A stretch of 64,000 nt of DNA from Ectopseudomonas mendocina (GCF_007049795.1 NZ_SCFY01000009.1:1-64000), one strand, 5' to 3'; positions 29,523-39,355 are shown, counted from the first letter of the stretch. The notes: a model not told the origin generated them from the sequence alone. Numbers and translations are program-made.

Positions 29523-30524
29523 ATGAGCCGACTGGCTTCCATCAAGCTCTCCACCCTCGACCTGGCGCCGATTCGCGACGATGGCGATGCCGCTCAAGCC
29601 CTGCACAATTCGCTGGCGCTGGCCCGCCATGTCGAAAGCCTCGGCTTCGAAAGATTCTGGGTGGCCGAGCACCACAACATGGACGGCATCGCCAGCTCCG
29701 CCACCTCCGTGCTGCTCGGCTACCTGGCCGCCGGCACCTCGAAAATTCGCCTTGGCTCTGGCGGAGTGATGCTGCCCAACCACGCGCCGCTGGTGATCGC
29801 AGAACAGTTCGGCACCCTGGCCACGCTCTACCCTGGGCGGATCGAGCTGGGTCTGGGTCGCGCGCCCGGCGCCGATCAGTACACCGCCCATGCCCTGCGC
29901 CGCAGCCGTGATGGCAGCGCCGACGACTTCCCCAATGACGTCGAAGAACTACAGGCCTACCTCGGCCCACGCCAGGAAGGACAGCGGGTGATCGCCATGC
30001 CTGGTGCAGGGACCAATGTGCCGATCTGGTTGCTCGGTTCCAGCCTGTTCAGCGCTCAATTGGCCGGCATGAAAGGCTTGCCCTACGCCTTCGCCTCGCA
30101 CTTCGCACCGCGCTACATGCATGAGGCAGTGCGCACCTACCGTAACCACTTCCGCCCTTCGGCAGTGCTGGACAAACCTTACGTGATGCTCGGCGTGCCG
30201 CTGCTGGCAGCCGATAGCGACGAGCAGGCACAGTACCTGGCCACCTCCGCGTTCCAGCGCATCCTTGCGCTGATCCGTGGCCAGAGCATGGTGCAGCGCA
30301 AGCCGGTGCCAAGCATGGACGGCCTATGGCTGCCGCACGAGCGCCAGGCCGTCGGTGAGTTCTTCGGCCTGGCCGCCATCGGCGGGCCGCAGACCGTGCG
30401 CCAGCGCCTGGAACAGTTGCTGGAGCAGACCGAAGCGGACGAGCTGATCTTCACCTGCGACATGTACGACTTCGCCGACCGCCTGCACGCCTTCGATATC
30501 CTCGCCGAGCTGCAGAACAGTTGA
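29523..30524 (+). CDS. Luciferase-like (LLM class) flavin-dependent oxidoreductase
   Basis: This 333-residue protein resembles the YhbW/MsnO8-type bacterial luciferase-like flavin oxidoreductases. Seen: the N-terminal barrel strand [56 protein letters not shown] and [20 protein letters not shown]. These motifs are typical of the group but substrate is unknown. An AGGAG site precedes ATG 29523. It may be co-transcribed with the OsmC-family gene 85 bp downstream. Confidence 0.9.
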   Translation: MSRLASIKLSTLDLAPIRDDGDAAQALHNSLALARHVESLGFERFWVAEHHNMDGIASSATSVLLGYLAAGTSKIRLGSGGVMLPNHAPLVIAEQFGTLATLYPGRIELGLGRAPGADQYTAHALRRSRDGSADDFPNDVEELQAYLGPRQEGQRVIAMPGAGTNVPIWLLGSSLFSAQLAGMKGLPYAFASHFAPRYMHEAVRTYRNHFRPSAVLDKPYVMLGVPLLAADSDEQAQYLATSAFQRILALIRGQSMVQRKPVPSMDGLWLPHERQAVGEFFGLAAIGGPQTVRQRLEQLLEQTEADELIFTCDMYDFADRLHAFDILAELQNS

Positions 30525-30608
30525 AGGCGAACTTTGTGTGCGTTACCGCCCTCTGAATCAGAACAGGCCGCCAGACCGGCGGCCCCGTTCATACGATGGG
30601 AGACGCAC

Positions 30609-31034
30609 ATGAAGAAGACAGCTTCAGCCCACTGGCAAGGCGGTATCAAGGACGGCAAAGGCACTATCTCCACTGAAAGTGGCGTCCTCAAGGAATCGCC
30701 TTATGGCTTCAACACCCGCTTCGAGGACAAGCCCGGCACCAATCCCGAAGAGCTGATCGGCGCCGCTCATGCAGGCTGCTTTTCCATGGCACTGTCCAAA
30801 GAGCTGGGCGACGCTGGCATGACTGCCGAGAGCATCGACACCAAGGCGCAAGTGACCCTGGAGAAGGTGGAAGGCGGCTTCGAAATCAGTACCGTGCACC
30901 TGACGCTGCGCGCGAAAATTCCAGGTGCAGATCGCGCCGCCTTCGAGAAAGCGGTGGAAGCGGCCAAGACCGGCTGCCCAGTCTCCAAGGTACTGAAGGC
31001 CACGATCACCCTGGAAGGCATACTCGAAGCCTGA
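30609..31034 (+). CDS. OsmC-family peroxiredoxin
   Basis: This 141-residue protein begins with KTASAHWQGGIKDGKGTIST and has GTNPEELIGAAHAGCFSMAL and KTGCPVSKVL, which carry the two conserved cysteines that reduce organic hydroperoxides. It groups with OsmC rather than Ohr by its N-terminal HWQGG motif. The start at 30609 is preceded by GGGAG. Cytoplasmic antioxidant role is inferred from the family. Confidence 0.92.
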   Translation: MKKTASAHWQGGIKDGKGTISTESGVLKESPYGFNTRFEDKPGTNPEELIGAAHAGCFSMALSKELGDAGMTAESIDTKAQVTLEKVEGGFEISTVHLTLRAKIPGADRAAFEKAVEAAKTGCPVSKVLKATITLEGILEA

Positions 31035-31093
31035 CCTCGCAGCGGCGGCGCACCCGATGATCAGCGGCGTGCGCCGTGCGCAACAGCCCCGGC

Positions 31094-31516
31094 CTAGATG
31101 GCTGTCCCACAACGCATTACCTCACCCCGCGCCAGCACATTGCGCTGCTCGTCATACAGCCACGCCTGCGCCTTCATCAGCTGTTGGCGTGCTTCGACGC
31201 GGTAGCGCTGGCCGGCCGCAAAGTCGTCGTAACGCAGGCGAATCTCGCAGGTCATGCGCAATGGCTCGCTCTGCATACCTATCGAGCCACCACTACGCAC
31301 CTCGAACTGAAAGCGCGTTTCCAGCTCATGCTTGCCGGGCGTCACCTGGAAGTAGCGGCCATCCGGCCAGCGCTTGCCGTCCAGGCGGTCGGCCATCAGC
31401 AAGGTATCGGCGCTGGAATACAGTTCGACCCAGGCCTGCTGCGGGTCCGGCTTGGGCAGGGGAGAAGCACAGGCCCCGAGCATCATCAGGGCGGGAGCGA
31501 GAAACAGGGCGCGCAT
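31094..31516 (-). CDS. Small lipoprotein of unknown function
   Basis: This 140-residue protein has a lipoprotein signal (MRALFLAPALMMLGACAS, lipobox LGAC). The mature part is mainly beta, with the segment YFQVTPGKHELETRFQFEV resembling the PEGA-like carbohydrate/surface-binding fold of small envelope lipoproteins. I do not recognize a named family. ATG 31516 is chosen because it gives a proper lipoprotein signal; an ATG at 31540 is possible. It is divergent from the aminopeptidase lipoprotein gene. Confidence 0.72.
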   Translation of the reverse strand: MRALFLAPALMMLGACASPLPKPDPQQAWVELYSSADTLLMADRLDGKRWPDGRYFQVTPGKHELETRFQFEVRSGGSIGMQSEPLRMTCEIRLRYDDFAAGQRYRVEARQQLMKAQAWLYDEQRNVLARGEVMRCGTAI

Positions 31517-31640
31517 GGCGACCTCCACGGTAGGGTTCATACACCAGCCTACATCGGGAAGCAGGCAAAACCGAGGCGCAACGGGCGTATTCGAACCAGT
31601 GGGGCTGGAGACAACCCCTGCGATCAGCTAGCGTGACGAC

Positions 31641-32708
31641 ATGCCCAACGCCTTCCCTAAAGACCTGCTGCGCCGCTATGCGGTTCCCCTGCTCGCCCTG
31701 CTGCTGGGCGGCTGCTCGACCCTCGATTACTACGCCCATCTCGGCCAGGGCCAATGGCAATTGCTGCAGGCGCGCCAGCCAGTCGAACGGCTGCTAAGCA
31801 ACCCTGCGACAGACCCCGACCTGGCCAGGCGCCTGACGCTGAGCCAGCAAGCGCGGGACTTTGCCAGCGCGCAGCTGCAGCTGCCCGAGAACCGCAGCTA
31901 TCGCCTGTACGCCGACCTGGAGCGTCCCTTCGTGGTGTGGAATGTCTTCGCCACGCCGGAGTTTTCCCTCGACCCCGAGCTGCATTGCTTCCCCATCGCC
32001 GGTTGCGTCGCCTACCGCGGCTACTACCAGCAGGGTCGCGCCCGCGGTGCTGCCGCGCTACTGCGCCAAGAGGGCCTGGATACCTACATCGGCGGCGTCG
32101 AGGCGTACTCCACCCTGGGCTGGTTCGATGACCCACTGCTCAACACCATGCTGCGCTGGAGCGACGAGCGCTTCATCGCGGTGATCTTCCACGAGCTGGC
32201 GCACCAGCAGTACTACCTGCCGGGCGATACGGCCTTCAACGAGTCCTTCGCCACCTTCGTCGAGCGCGAGGGGCTGCGTCAGTGGCATTCGGCCCGCAAT
32301 GAAACACCGCCGGCCAGCGATGATCGCCAACGCCAGCAGTTCATCGAGCTGGTGCTGGCCAGCCGCGAGCGCCTACAACAGCTCTACGCCAGCGACCTGC
32401 CGGAGTCAGCCATGCGCATCGCCAAACAGGCCGAGTTCGAGCGCCTGCGCCGCGACTATCGCGCCTTGCGCCAGCGCGAATGGGGCGACCAGGGTCGCTA
32501 TGACGCCTGGATAGAAAGCCCGCTGAACAACGCCAAGCTGCTGCCCTTTGGCCTCTACGATCAATGGGTGCCAGCTTTCGCCGCACTGTTCGCCCAGGAA
32601 GAACGGGACTGGCGCGCGTTTTATGCCGCAGTGGCAGCACTCGGTCGGTTGCCGCAGGCAGATCGTCGGGCCGCGTTGGAAAGCCTGATGCAAGACGACC
32701 AGAACTGA
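31641..32708 (+). CDS. Predicted aminopeptidase lipoprotein (COG4324-like)
   Basis: This 355-residue protein has an N-terminal lipobox (LLLGGC, Cys25) and a zinc-protease HELAH motif at 184-188 within VIFHELAHQQYYLPGDTAFN, followed by ESFATFVEREGL, which supplies the third ligand glutamate. The family is annotated as predicted aminopeptidases but has no defined substrate. It is probably anchored on the periplasmic side of a membrane. It stands alone upstream of a DUF1161 gene. Confidence 0.85.
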   Translation: MPNAFPKDLLRRYAVPLLALLLGGCSTLDYYAHLGQGQWQLLQARQPVERLLSNPATDPDLARRLTLSQQARDFASAQLQLPENRSYRLYADLERPFVVWNVFATPEFSLDPELHCFPIAGCVAYRGYYQQGRARGAAALLRQEGLDTYIGGVEAYSTLGWFDDPLLNTMLRWSDERFIAVIFHELAHQQYYLPGDTAFNESFATFVEREGLRQWHSARNETPPASDDRQRQQFIELVLASRERLQQLYASDLPESAMRIAKQAEFERLRRDYRALRQREWGDQGRYDAWIESPLNNAKLLPFGLYDQWVPAFAALFAQEERDWRAFYAAVAALGRLPQADRRAALESLMQDDQN

Positions 32709-32766
32709 TTGGCACATTGCCAGTCCAACCTATTCAGGTTTTCGCCCAACACCGGAGGTACAAGCG

Positions 32767-32997
32767 ATGCAACGACTGATTCCCGCCCTGGCCCTGATGC
32801 TCCTTGCTGGCGGTGCGCTGGCCGCGCCCAAGCCCTGCGAAGAACTCAAGCAGGAAATCGAAGTGAAGATTCAGGCCAACAACGTGCCCAGCTACACCCT
32901 GGAAATCGTGCCCAACGCCGAAGTTCAGGATCAGAGCATGGTCGTCGGCAGCTGCGACGGCGGCACCAAAAAGATCATTTATCAGCGTAACGGCTGA
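32767..32997 (+). CDS. DUF1161 family small secreted protein
   Basis: This 76-residue protein has a signal peptide ending near GGALAAP, then KPCEELKQEIEVKIQANNVP and VVGSCDGGTKKIIYQR. The two cysteines and the CEELK motif are typical of DUF1161, small periplasmic proteins of unknown function common in enterics and pseudomonads. GGAGG precedes the start. A REP palindrome follows the gene. Confidence 0.85.
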   Translation: MQRLIPALALMLLAGGALAAPKPCEELKQEIEVKIQANNVPSYTLEIVPNAEVQDQSMVVGSCDGGTKKIIYQRNG

Positions 32998-33008
32998 CAC
33001 ACAACGCC

Positions 33009-33061
33009 TGTAGGAGGGGCTTTAGCCGCGAAAAAAGCTCGCCGCTGAAGCGCCTCCCACA
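33009..33061. repeat. REP-type extragenic palindrome
   Basis: An imperfect palindrome begins TGTAGGAGGGGC, continues TTTAGCCGCG, and ends GCTGAAGCGCCTCCCACA. It matches the copy at 56040-56097 at most positions and has the shape of a pseudomonad REP pair (two inverted REPs). Located between the ends of DUF1161 and the HAD gene, which are convergent. Confidence 0.85.
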
Positions 33062-33089
33062 AGGTTTATCGCCTCGCTCCACACCGTCT

Positions 33090-33737
33090 TCAGCCGACCA
33101 ACGCCCGGTGCATCTGCTCCAGCGTCTCGAAATGAAAGTCCGGCGCCTCGCCGAGCAACTCCTCACGACTACCGAATCCGTAACCGACCGCCACCGCCTG
33201 CAAGCCATTGCTGCGCGCGCCGATCAGGTCATGCTTGCGGTCACCGATCATCAGCGCCGAGCCGGGCGCCAGTCGTTCCGACTCCAACAGATGCGCCAGC
33301 AGCTCCACCTTGTTGGTGCGGGTACCATCCAGCTCACTGCCATAGATGCGCGTGAAGTAGCGATCGAAGCCGAAGTGCCGGGCGATATCCTCGGCGAACA
33401 CCGTCGGTTTGCTGGTCGCGATATACAGCGTGCGGCCCTGCGCCACCAGAGCCTCGAGCAGCGTCTCTACGCCATCGAACACACGATTCTCGTACAGCCC
33501 GGTCACCCGGAAGCGCTCGCGGTAGTGATTGACCGCCTGCCAGCCGGTGGCCTCATCCAGCGCGTAGGTGGCCATGAAGCACTGCAACAAGGGCGGGCCG
33601 ATGAAATGCTCCAGCGCGGTCAGGTCCGGCTCGTCGATACCCAGCTTGGCCAGCGCGTACTGCACCGAACGGGTGATGCCCTCACGCGGGTCGGTCAGGG
33701 TGCCGTCGAGGTCGAAGAGAATGGTGGAGTGATGCAT
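33090..33737 (-). CDS. HAD-family hydrolase, phosphoglycolate phosphatase-like
   Basis: This 215-residue haloacid dehalogenase-superfamily phosphatase has motif I FDLDGTLTDPREG (nucleophile Asp), motif II IATSKPTVFAED, and motif III-IV ALMIGDRKHDLIGARSNG. The helical cap of about 70 residues matches the Gph/PGP group. Specific substrate is not determined; it is not next to the rpe-gph pair, so it is likely a paralogue. Start ATG 33737 fits the family. Confidence 0.88.
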   Translation of the reverse strand: MHHSTILFDLDGTLTDPREGITRSVQYALAKLGIDEPDLTALEHFIGPPLLQCFMATYALDEATGWQAVNHYRERFRVTGLYENRVFDGVETLLEALVAQGRTLYIATSKPTVFAEDIARHFGFDRYFTRIYGSELDGTRTNKVELLAHLLESERLAPGSALMIGDRKHDLIGARSNGLQAVAVGYGFGSREELLGEAPDFHFETLEQMHRALVG

Positions 33738-33796
33738 GGCGGGCGCCTATTCGCAGCTGGGACGGTGGCGAAGGATACCCACCTTTGCCTGCTGGT

Positions 33797-34768
33797 TCAC
33801 GCCTGAGCGGCCTGCGCGCGGTAGCCCCAACGCAGCCCGAGGCGAGTGAATGGCCACAGCAGCGCCAGTTGCAGCAGGCTGAAGAACAGCATCAATACAA
33901 GAGCGTCGCCCAGTCCAAGCCAAAGCAGCGCTAGCAGCACGATGCCGCAAAGCAGTGCACTGCCTATCCACATTGACAGGGTGATCGCCACCGCCGCTGC
34001 CAGCCGTCCGCCATTGAATCCTCGCACCTGCGCTGGCAGTGCCGCACGTGCGGTGAAGAACGCGACCAGCAGATACAGCCCGGCATTCACCAGGTTGACC
34101 AGTGCCTCCCAGCCCTGCAGCTCGTATCCGTAGGCCATTCCGCTCAGCAGCTGGGTGGTCATTCCGGCCAGTTGCAGGGAAGCCACCACGACGGCGAGCG
34201 CGAAGCACCAGGCCAGTGTCGCCCCCGGCACCTGCAAATCGTCAGCGACTACTTCGGCCTGGTGTCGAAACAGGTGCAGCAGCAGCCAGAGCGGTAGCAG
34301 CACCTCGAGGCAAAAGGTCAACAAACCGACGCCCCACCAGCCGAAGCCCATCAGCAGGCGCCCACTGCCGTAGGTGTCCATCTGCTCATACAACCACATG
34401 TACAAATGCCCCGAGGCGTACCCCAGCCCCCAGCTCAGCAGCAGATACAGCACCCCATAGCTCACCAACAGCACTGCCGGCTGCCGGTAACCCGCCAAGC
34501 TGTGGCGCTCCATATAGACATTGGCCAGCCAGTAGACACCCAGCCCGGCCATCAGCAAATGGGTTAGCCAGTAGCTGGCGACGTAACGCAGCCAGAACAT
34601 GGCATCGGTGGCGACATCGTTCATCAGCCACCCGATCAGCGTGACGGCAATGCTGACCACGCTGATCAGCAGCGCCACGCCCACCAGATGCAGCGGCAAC
34701 ACCGGCAGCTGCCTTGCGCCCAATGTCGGCGCGAGCGGTTCGGGAGCGAAGGGATTGGGTTCGGTCAT
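33797..34768 (-). CDS. Multi-pass membrane protein of unknown function
   Basis: This 323-residue protein has a short acidic/proline-rich N-terminus (PNPFAPEPLAPT) followed by about eight hydrophobic segments. No catalytic motif or known family is recognized. ATG 34768 is chosen because the frame upstream to 34891 has no hydrophobic or conserved content and an AGGAT site lies before it. Neighbours (HAD hydrolase, GNAT acetyltransferase) give no functional hint. Confidence 0.65.
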   Translation of the reverse strand: MTEPNPFAPEPLAPTLGARQLPVLPLHLVGVALLISVVSIAVTLIGWLMNDVATDAMFWLRYVASYWLTHLLMAGLGVYWLANVYMERHSLAGYRQPAVLLVSYGVLYLLLSWGLGYASGHLYMWLYEQMDTYGSGRLLMGFGWWGVGLLTFCLEVLLPLWLLLHLFRHQAEVVADDLQVPGATLAWCFALAVVVASLQLAGMTTQLLSGMAYGYELQGWEALVNLVNAGLYLLVAFFTARAALPAQVRGFNGGRLAAAVAITLSMWIGSALLCGIVLLALLWLGLGDALVLMLFFSLLQLALLWPFTRLGLRWGYRAQAAQA

Positions 34769-34913
34769 GGGGCGATCCTTGTCGTCGAAACAGTCCGTTG
34801 GAGGTAGTCGGAGAATATCTACCTTGTTGACGCTGGAAAGTGCAAAAGCCCATTTGCGTGCTGCAGTCGATGCAGACACCAGGCTACTCATCCGCCTTAC
34901 TAGCGCGTGCTTA

Positions 34914-35414
34914 TCAGTCCAGCAAACTACGAAACATCACATGGCAATCTACCAAACCATGCCGGGCGTGGCGGTAGGCCTTGGGCAAGGTGCCGATAAT
35001 CGCGAAGCCGTGTTTCTGCCACAGCGCGACCGCGACCTCGTTGGTGGCCACCACGCTGTTGAACTGCATGGCGCTGAAGCCCAGCTCGCGCGCCACCTGC
35101 AGCGAATGAGCGCAGAGCCGGCTGGCGATGCCGCGGCCACGGGCGGCCGGGGCGGTCATGTAGCCGCAGTTGCACACGTGATCGCCGGGGCCGGCGGCGT
35201 TAGCCTTGATGTAGTAGGTGCCGAGAATCTGCCCGTCCTGTTCGGCAACGAAGGTCGCGCGGGGCAGTTCGACCCAGGTTTTCCAGGCCGTTTCGCGATC
35301 CATGTTCGGGTCGAAGGCGTAGGTTTCCTGCGCCTGCACCACGTCGCGGATGATCGGCCAGAGCTGGTCGAAATCGGCCGCCTCGATGGGGCGGATGATC
35401 AGTTCATCGCTCAC
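34914..35414 (-). CDS. GNAT-family N-acetyltransferase
   Basis: This 166-residue protein has the acetyl-CoA-binding signature VCNCGYMTAPAARGRGIASR and later VATNEVAVALWQKHGFAIIG. The start is a GTG (35412-35414) that overlaps the stop codon of the gamma carbonic anhydrase gene, so the two are translationally coupled. Acceptor unknown. Confidence 0.88.
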   Translation of the reverse strand: MSDELIIRPIEAADFDQLWPIIRDVVQAQETYAFDPNMDRETAWKTWVELPRATFVAEQDGQILGTYYIKANAAGPGDHVCNCGYMTAPAARGRGIASRLCAHSLQVARELGFSAMQFNSVVATNEVAVALWQKHGFAIIGTLPKAYRHARHGLVDCHVMFRSLLD

Positions 35415-35953
35415 TGATCGTAGCCTTCGGCCAGGTGCAGATCCTTGAGCTTCACGTAGTTGCCGGCCGTGTAGCTGAAGAAGTTGCGTTCCTTGTCAGT
35501 CAGCGGGCGGGCCTGTTTCACTGGGCTGCCGACGTAGAGATAGCCACTTTCCAGGCGTTTGCCCGGCGGCACCAGCGAGCCGGCGCCGATGATCACCTCG
35601 TCCTCGACCACCGCGCCGTCCATGACGATGCTGCCCATGCCGACCAGAATGCGGTTGCCCAGGGTGCAGCCATGCAGGGTGACCTTGTGCCCGACGGTCA
35701 CTTCGTCACCGATGATCAGCGGGTAACCATCGGGGTTGAACGGCCCGGCGTGGGTGATGTGCAGCACGCTGCCGTCCTGCACGCTGGTGCGCGCGCCTAT
35801 GCGGATGCGGTGCATGTCGCCACGAATCACGGTCATCGGCCACACCGAGCTGTCCTCACCCAGTTCGACATCACCGATGACCACGGCGGAGGCGTCGACG
35901 AAGACGCGCGCACCCAGTTGGGGGAGGTGCTGCTGGTATTTGCGAATCGCCAC
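35411..35953 (-). CDS. Gamma-class carbonic anhydrase-like hexapeptide protein
   Basis: This 180-residue left-handed beta-helix protein has hexapeptide repeats from about residue 20 to 130 and the metal-ligand histidines in GSVLHITHAG and VGHKVTLHGC. The family (YrdA/CaiE-like) contains zinc or iron carbonic anhydrases and relatives without activity. Start is GTG 35953 (VAIRKYQQHLPQLG). It is coupled to the GNAT gene downstream and divergent from prlC, the arrangement known from pseudomonads. Confidence 0.9.
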   Translation of the reverse strand: MAIRKYQQHLPQLGARVFVDASAVVIGDVELGEDSSVWPMTVIRGDMHRIRIGARTSVQDGSVLHITHAGPFNPDGYPLIIGDEVTVGHKVTLHGCTLGNRILVGMGSIVMDGAVVEDEVIIGAGSLVPPGKRLESGYLYVGSPVKQARPLTDKERNFFSYTAGNYVKLKDLHLAEGYDQ

Positions 35954-36074
35954 GATAGAGGCTCCTGGGCTGCGGGAAAGCTTGATTGTAATTAAGATGG
36001 CCCCCATATCGACTGCAATCGTCCTGGGATTTTCCCCGGCGCAGCCTCTCTTCCTTCGCCACAGGTGCCTCGTC

Positions 36075-38123
36075 GTGACCGCGAACAATCCCCTGCTGCA
36101 AGACTTCGACCTGCCACCCTACTCGCAGATCAAACCGGAACACGTCGAGCCCGCCGTTGACCAGATCCTGGCCGACAGCCGCGCCGCCATCGCCAAACTG
36201 CTCGAGGCGCAGCAGGCCAATCCGAGCTGGGATGGTCTGGTGCTGGCGCTGGACGAGCTGGGCGCGCGCCTGGGCCGTGCCTGGAGCCCGGTGAGCCACC
36301 TCAACGCGGTTTGCAACAGCCCTGAACTGCGCGCGGCCTATGAGGCCTGCCTGCCCAAACTGTCGGAATACTGGACGGAAATGGGCCAGAACAAGCCGCT
36401 GTTCGAGGCCTATGACGCACTGGCCAAGAGCCCGGCTGCGGCCAATTTCGACGTGGCGCAGAAGACCATCCTCGAACACGCCCTGCGCGACTTCCGCCTG
36501 TCCGGTATCGACCTGCCGGCCGAGCAGCAGAAGCGCTACGGCGAAATCCAGATGCGCCTGTCCGAGCTGACCAGCAAGTTCTCCAACCAGTTGCTCGACG
36601 CCACCCAGGCCTGGACCAAGCATGTTACCGACGAAGCCCTGCTGAACGGCCTGACCGACTCGGCCAAGGCGCAGATGAAGCAGGCCGCCGAGGTCAAGGG
36701 CCTGGAAGGCTGGCTGATCACCCTGGAATTCCCCAGCTACTACGCGGTGATGACCTACGCCGACGACCGCGCGCTGCGCGAAGAGGTGTATGCCGCCTAC
36801 TGCACCCGCGCCTCCGACCAGGGGCCGAACGCCGGGCAGAACGACAACGGCCCGCTGATGAGCGAGATTCTCGACCTGCGCCAGGAACTGGCGCGCCTGC
36901 TCGGCTTCGCCAACTACAGCGAACTGAGCCTGGTCAGCAAGATGGCCGAATCCACCGATCAGGTACTGAGCTTCCTGCGCGATCTGGCCGTACGCAGCAA
37001 GCCTTTCGCCGAGCAGGATCTCGCCGAGCTCAAGGCCTTCGCCGCCGAGCAGGGCCTGGATGACCTGCAGAGCTGGGACGTCGGCTACTACAGCGAGCGC
37101 CTGCGCCAGCAGCGCTACAGCATTTCCCAGGAAGAAGTGCGCGCCTGGTTCCCCGTGGACAAGGTGCTCACCGGCCTGTTTGCCATCGTGCAGAAGCTCT
37201 ACGGCATCGAAATTCGCGAGCTGAAGGGCTTCGACACCTGGCACCCGGATGTGCGCCTGTTCGAGATCAGCGAGAACGGCCAACACGTCGGCCGCTTCTT
37301 CTTCGACCTCTACGCCCGCGCCAACAAGCGCGGCGGCGCCTGGATGGACGGCGCCCGCGACAAACGCCGTGACGCTAAGGGCAAGCTGATCGCCCCGGTG
37401 GCCAACCTGGTGTGCAACTTCACCCCGCCGGTCGGCGGCAAGCCGGCGCTGCTGACCCACGATGAGGTCACCACCCTGTTCCACGAGTTCGGCCATGGCC
37501 TGCATCACCTGTTGACCCGCGTCGAGCATGCCGGCGCCTCGGGCATCAACGGTGTGGCCTGGGACGCGGTCGAGCTGCCCAGCCAGTTCATGGAGAACTG
37601 GTGCTGGGAGCCGGAAGGCCTGGCGCTGATCTCCGGCCATTTCGAGACCGGCGAGGCGCTGCCACAGGCCATGCTGGACAAGATGCTGGCGGCGAAGAAC
37701 TTCCAGTCCGGGCTGATGATGGTGCGCCAGCTGGAGTTCTCCCTGTTTGACTTCGAGCTGCACGCCACCCATGGCGACGGCCGCAGCGCGCTGGATGTGA
37801 TCGAGGCGATCCGCAGCGAAGTCTCGGTGCTGCGCCCACCTGCCTACAACCGCTTCGCCAACGGCTTCGCACACATCTTCGCCGGTGGCTATGCGGCCGG
37901 TTACTACAGCTACAAGTGGGCCGAAGTGCTCAGCGCCGATGCCTTCTCGAAGTTCGAGGAAGAAGGCGTGTTCAACGCTGATACCGGTCGTGCCTTCCGC
38001 GAAGCGATCCTCGCCCGTGGCGGCTCGCAGGCGCCGATGGTGCTGTTCGTCGACTTCCGCGGTCGTGAACCGAGCATCGACGCCCTGCTGCGTCACCTCG
38101 GCCTGAGCCAGGAGGCCGCATGA
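36075..38123 (+). CDS. prlC: Oligopeptidase A
   Basis: This 682-residue M3 zinc metallopeptidase has the active-site HEFGHGLHH (about residue 470) and the downstream ENWCWEPEGL, supplying the third zinc ligand. It hydrolyses short peptides in the cytoplasm, including signal-peptide fragments. The start is GTG 36075 (VTANNPLLQDFDLPPYSQI); homologues begin at the same point. The stop overlaps the yheV start (ATGA), as in Pseudomonas relatives. Confidence 0.96.
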   Translation: MTANNPLLQDFDLPPYSQIKPEHVEPAVDQILADSRAAIAKLLEAQQANPSWDGLVLALDELGARLGRAWSPVSHLNAVCNSPELRAAYEACLPKLSEYWTEMGQNKPLFEAYDALAKSPAAANFDVAQKTILEHALRDFRLSGIDLPAEQQKRYGEIQMRLSELTSKFSNQLLDATQAWTKHVTDEALLNGLTDSAKAQMKQAAEVKGLEGWLITLEFPSYYAVMTYADDRALREEVYAAYCTRASDQGPNAGQNDNGPLMSEILDLRQELARLLGFANYSELSLVSKMAESTDQVLSFLRDLAVRSKPFAEQDLAELKAFAAEQGLDDLQSWDVGYYSERLRQQRYSISQEEVRAWFPVDKVLTGLFAIVQKLYGIEIRELKGFDTWHPDVRLFEISENGQHVGRFFFDLYARANKRGGAWMDGARDKRRDAKGKLIAPVANLVCNFTPPVGGKPALLTHDEVTTLFHEFGHGLHHLLTRVEHAGASGINGVAWDAVELPSQFMENWCWEPEGLALISGHFETGEALPQAMLDKMLAAKNFQSGLMMVRQLEFSLFDFELHATHGDGRSALDVIEAIRSEVSVLRPPAYNRFANGFAHIFAGGYAAGYYSYKWAEVLSADAFSKFEEEGVFNADTGRAFREAILARGGSQAPMVLFVDFRGREPSIDALLRHLGLSQEAA

Positions 38124-38413
38124 GCGACGCCCCGGTGAACAGCACGCCAAAACGCTTCATCGCCGGCGCCGTGTGCCCGGCGTGCAGCGAGACCGACAGC
38201 ATCAAGATGTGGAACGTCGACGGCGTGCCGCACCGTGAATGCGTCAAGTGCGGCTATGCCGACACCCTCGACGCACGCGGCAACTCGGTGCCCAAGGAGA
38301 TCCCCACGCGGGTCAACGTCAGCGGCCTGAAGCCCAAGGCTGCCGACCCCAACGTGCAGGCGGTGCAGTTCTTTCCCAACCCGAAGCTGAAGAAACCGAG
38401 CGAGCCCACCTAG
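38120..38413 (+). CDS. YheV-family zinc-ribbon protein
   Basis: This 97-residue protein has two CX2C knuckles, VCPACSETD and CVKCGYADT, forming a probable zinc ribbon. The remainder is basic and unstructured-looking. It is translationally coupled to prlC by an ATGA overlap, an old and conserved linkage. Function unknown; nucleic-acid or protein binding is plausible for a zinc ribbon. Confidence 0.9.
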   Translation: MSDAPVNSTPKRFIAGAVCPACSETDSIKMWNVDGVPHRECVKCGYADTLDARGNSVPKEIPTRVNVSGLKPKAADPNVQAVQFFPNPKLKKPSEPT

Positions 38414-38482
38414 TCCGGGCATTCTCGGGTGGGTTAGCGGCGCCGAGCGCCGATGCTGCAGGCGAGTTGCACCCGCATGACT

Positions 38483-39274
38483 TTACTCGCGGAAAAACTC
38501 CCCGGGCGTCGCGCCGAACTGGCGGCGAAAGGCAGCGATAAACGCCGATAACGAGTCATAGCCGCAGGCCAGCGCCACATCGGTGACACGCTCGCCCTGC
38601 TCCAGCGGGGTGAGCGCATCGAGCAGGCGTTGGCGCTGGCGCCACACGCGAAAGCTCAGGCCCGTTTCACGCAGGAACAAGCGGCTCAGGGTCTTTTCCG
38701 ACACCCCCAGGCGCTCGCCCCATTCGGCCAGCCCCAGCTGACGCAGCGTTGCATCCTCCAATCCCTGGCACACCTCGCGCAGCCGCGCGTCTTGCGGCAA
38801 CGGCAGCATCAGCGCCACGTCCGGTGCAGCGCGCAGCTCGTCCAGCAACACAGCAGCCAGCCTGCCAGGTGCACCCTGCTCGTCGTATTCGGCCGGCAAC
38901 GCACTGAAACCGCGAATCAGCTCGCGCAGCAGCGGGCTGACCGCCAACACTCGGCACTCGGCCGGCCCCCAGGGCACCGCGCTGCCGTCGATGTACAGGC
39001 TGCGCATCTCGGTACGCGGCGAGCTGAACACCTGGTGCTCGACACCTGCCGGCACCCACACCGCGCGCTGCGGCGGAGCGACGAAGCGCGCGCCAAGAGT
39101 CTGCACCTCGAGTACCCCGGCGATGGCGTAAGACAGCTGCACCCAGGGGTGGGTATGGCGGAAGGTCAGGGCGCGATTGGTCAGCGATTCGGTGCGGCCA
39201 TACAGCGGCCGAGGCAGGCTGCGCAGCTCGGGCAGGCTGCGATGCAGGGTGGCGGGATGTCTGTTTGGCGACAC
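38483..39274 (-). CDS. AraC-family regulator with N-terminal cupin domain
   Basis: This 263-residue regulator has a cupin-like effector domain (FRHTHPWVQLSYAIAGVLEV and RAVWVPAGVEHQV) and a C-terminal AraC DNA-binding domain (WGERLGVSEKTLSRLFLRET and DVALACGYDSLSAFIAAFRR). Start is GTG 39274 (VSPNRHPATLH), giving the usual length of this subgroup. It is divergent from the bile-acid symporter-like gene at 39356, its probable target, across an 81-bp promoter region. Confidence 0.86.
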   Translation of the reverse strand: MSPNRHPATLHRSLPELRSLPRPLYGRTESLTNRALTFRHTHPWVQLSYAIAGVLEVQTLGARFVAPPQRAVWVPAGVEHQVFSSPRTEMRSLYIDGSAVPWGPAECRVLAVSPLLRELIRGFSALPAEYDEQGAPGRLAAVLLDELRAAPDVALMLPLPQDARLREVCQGLEDATLRQLGLAEWGERLGVSEKTLSRLFLRETGLSFRVWRQRQRLLDALTPLEQGERVTDVALACGYDSLSAFIAAFRRQFGATPGEFFRE

Positions 39275-39355
39275 TTGCTGGCTCTTTAGCGTTAGCCGGA
39301 AATTTTCGACGACGATAGTCTGGCGCCCTCCTGTATCGCAAGTCCGAGATTCGCC

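Noticed and set aside
35871..38150. 759-codon minus-strand open frame opposite prlC
   Set aside because: It is the antisense of the GC-rich prlC gene, whose product has a complete M3 peptidase motif. The antisense protein has no recognizable domain.
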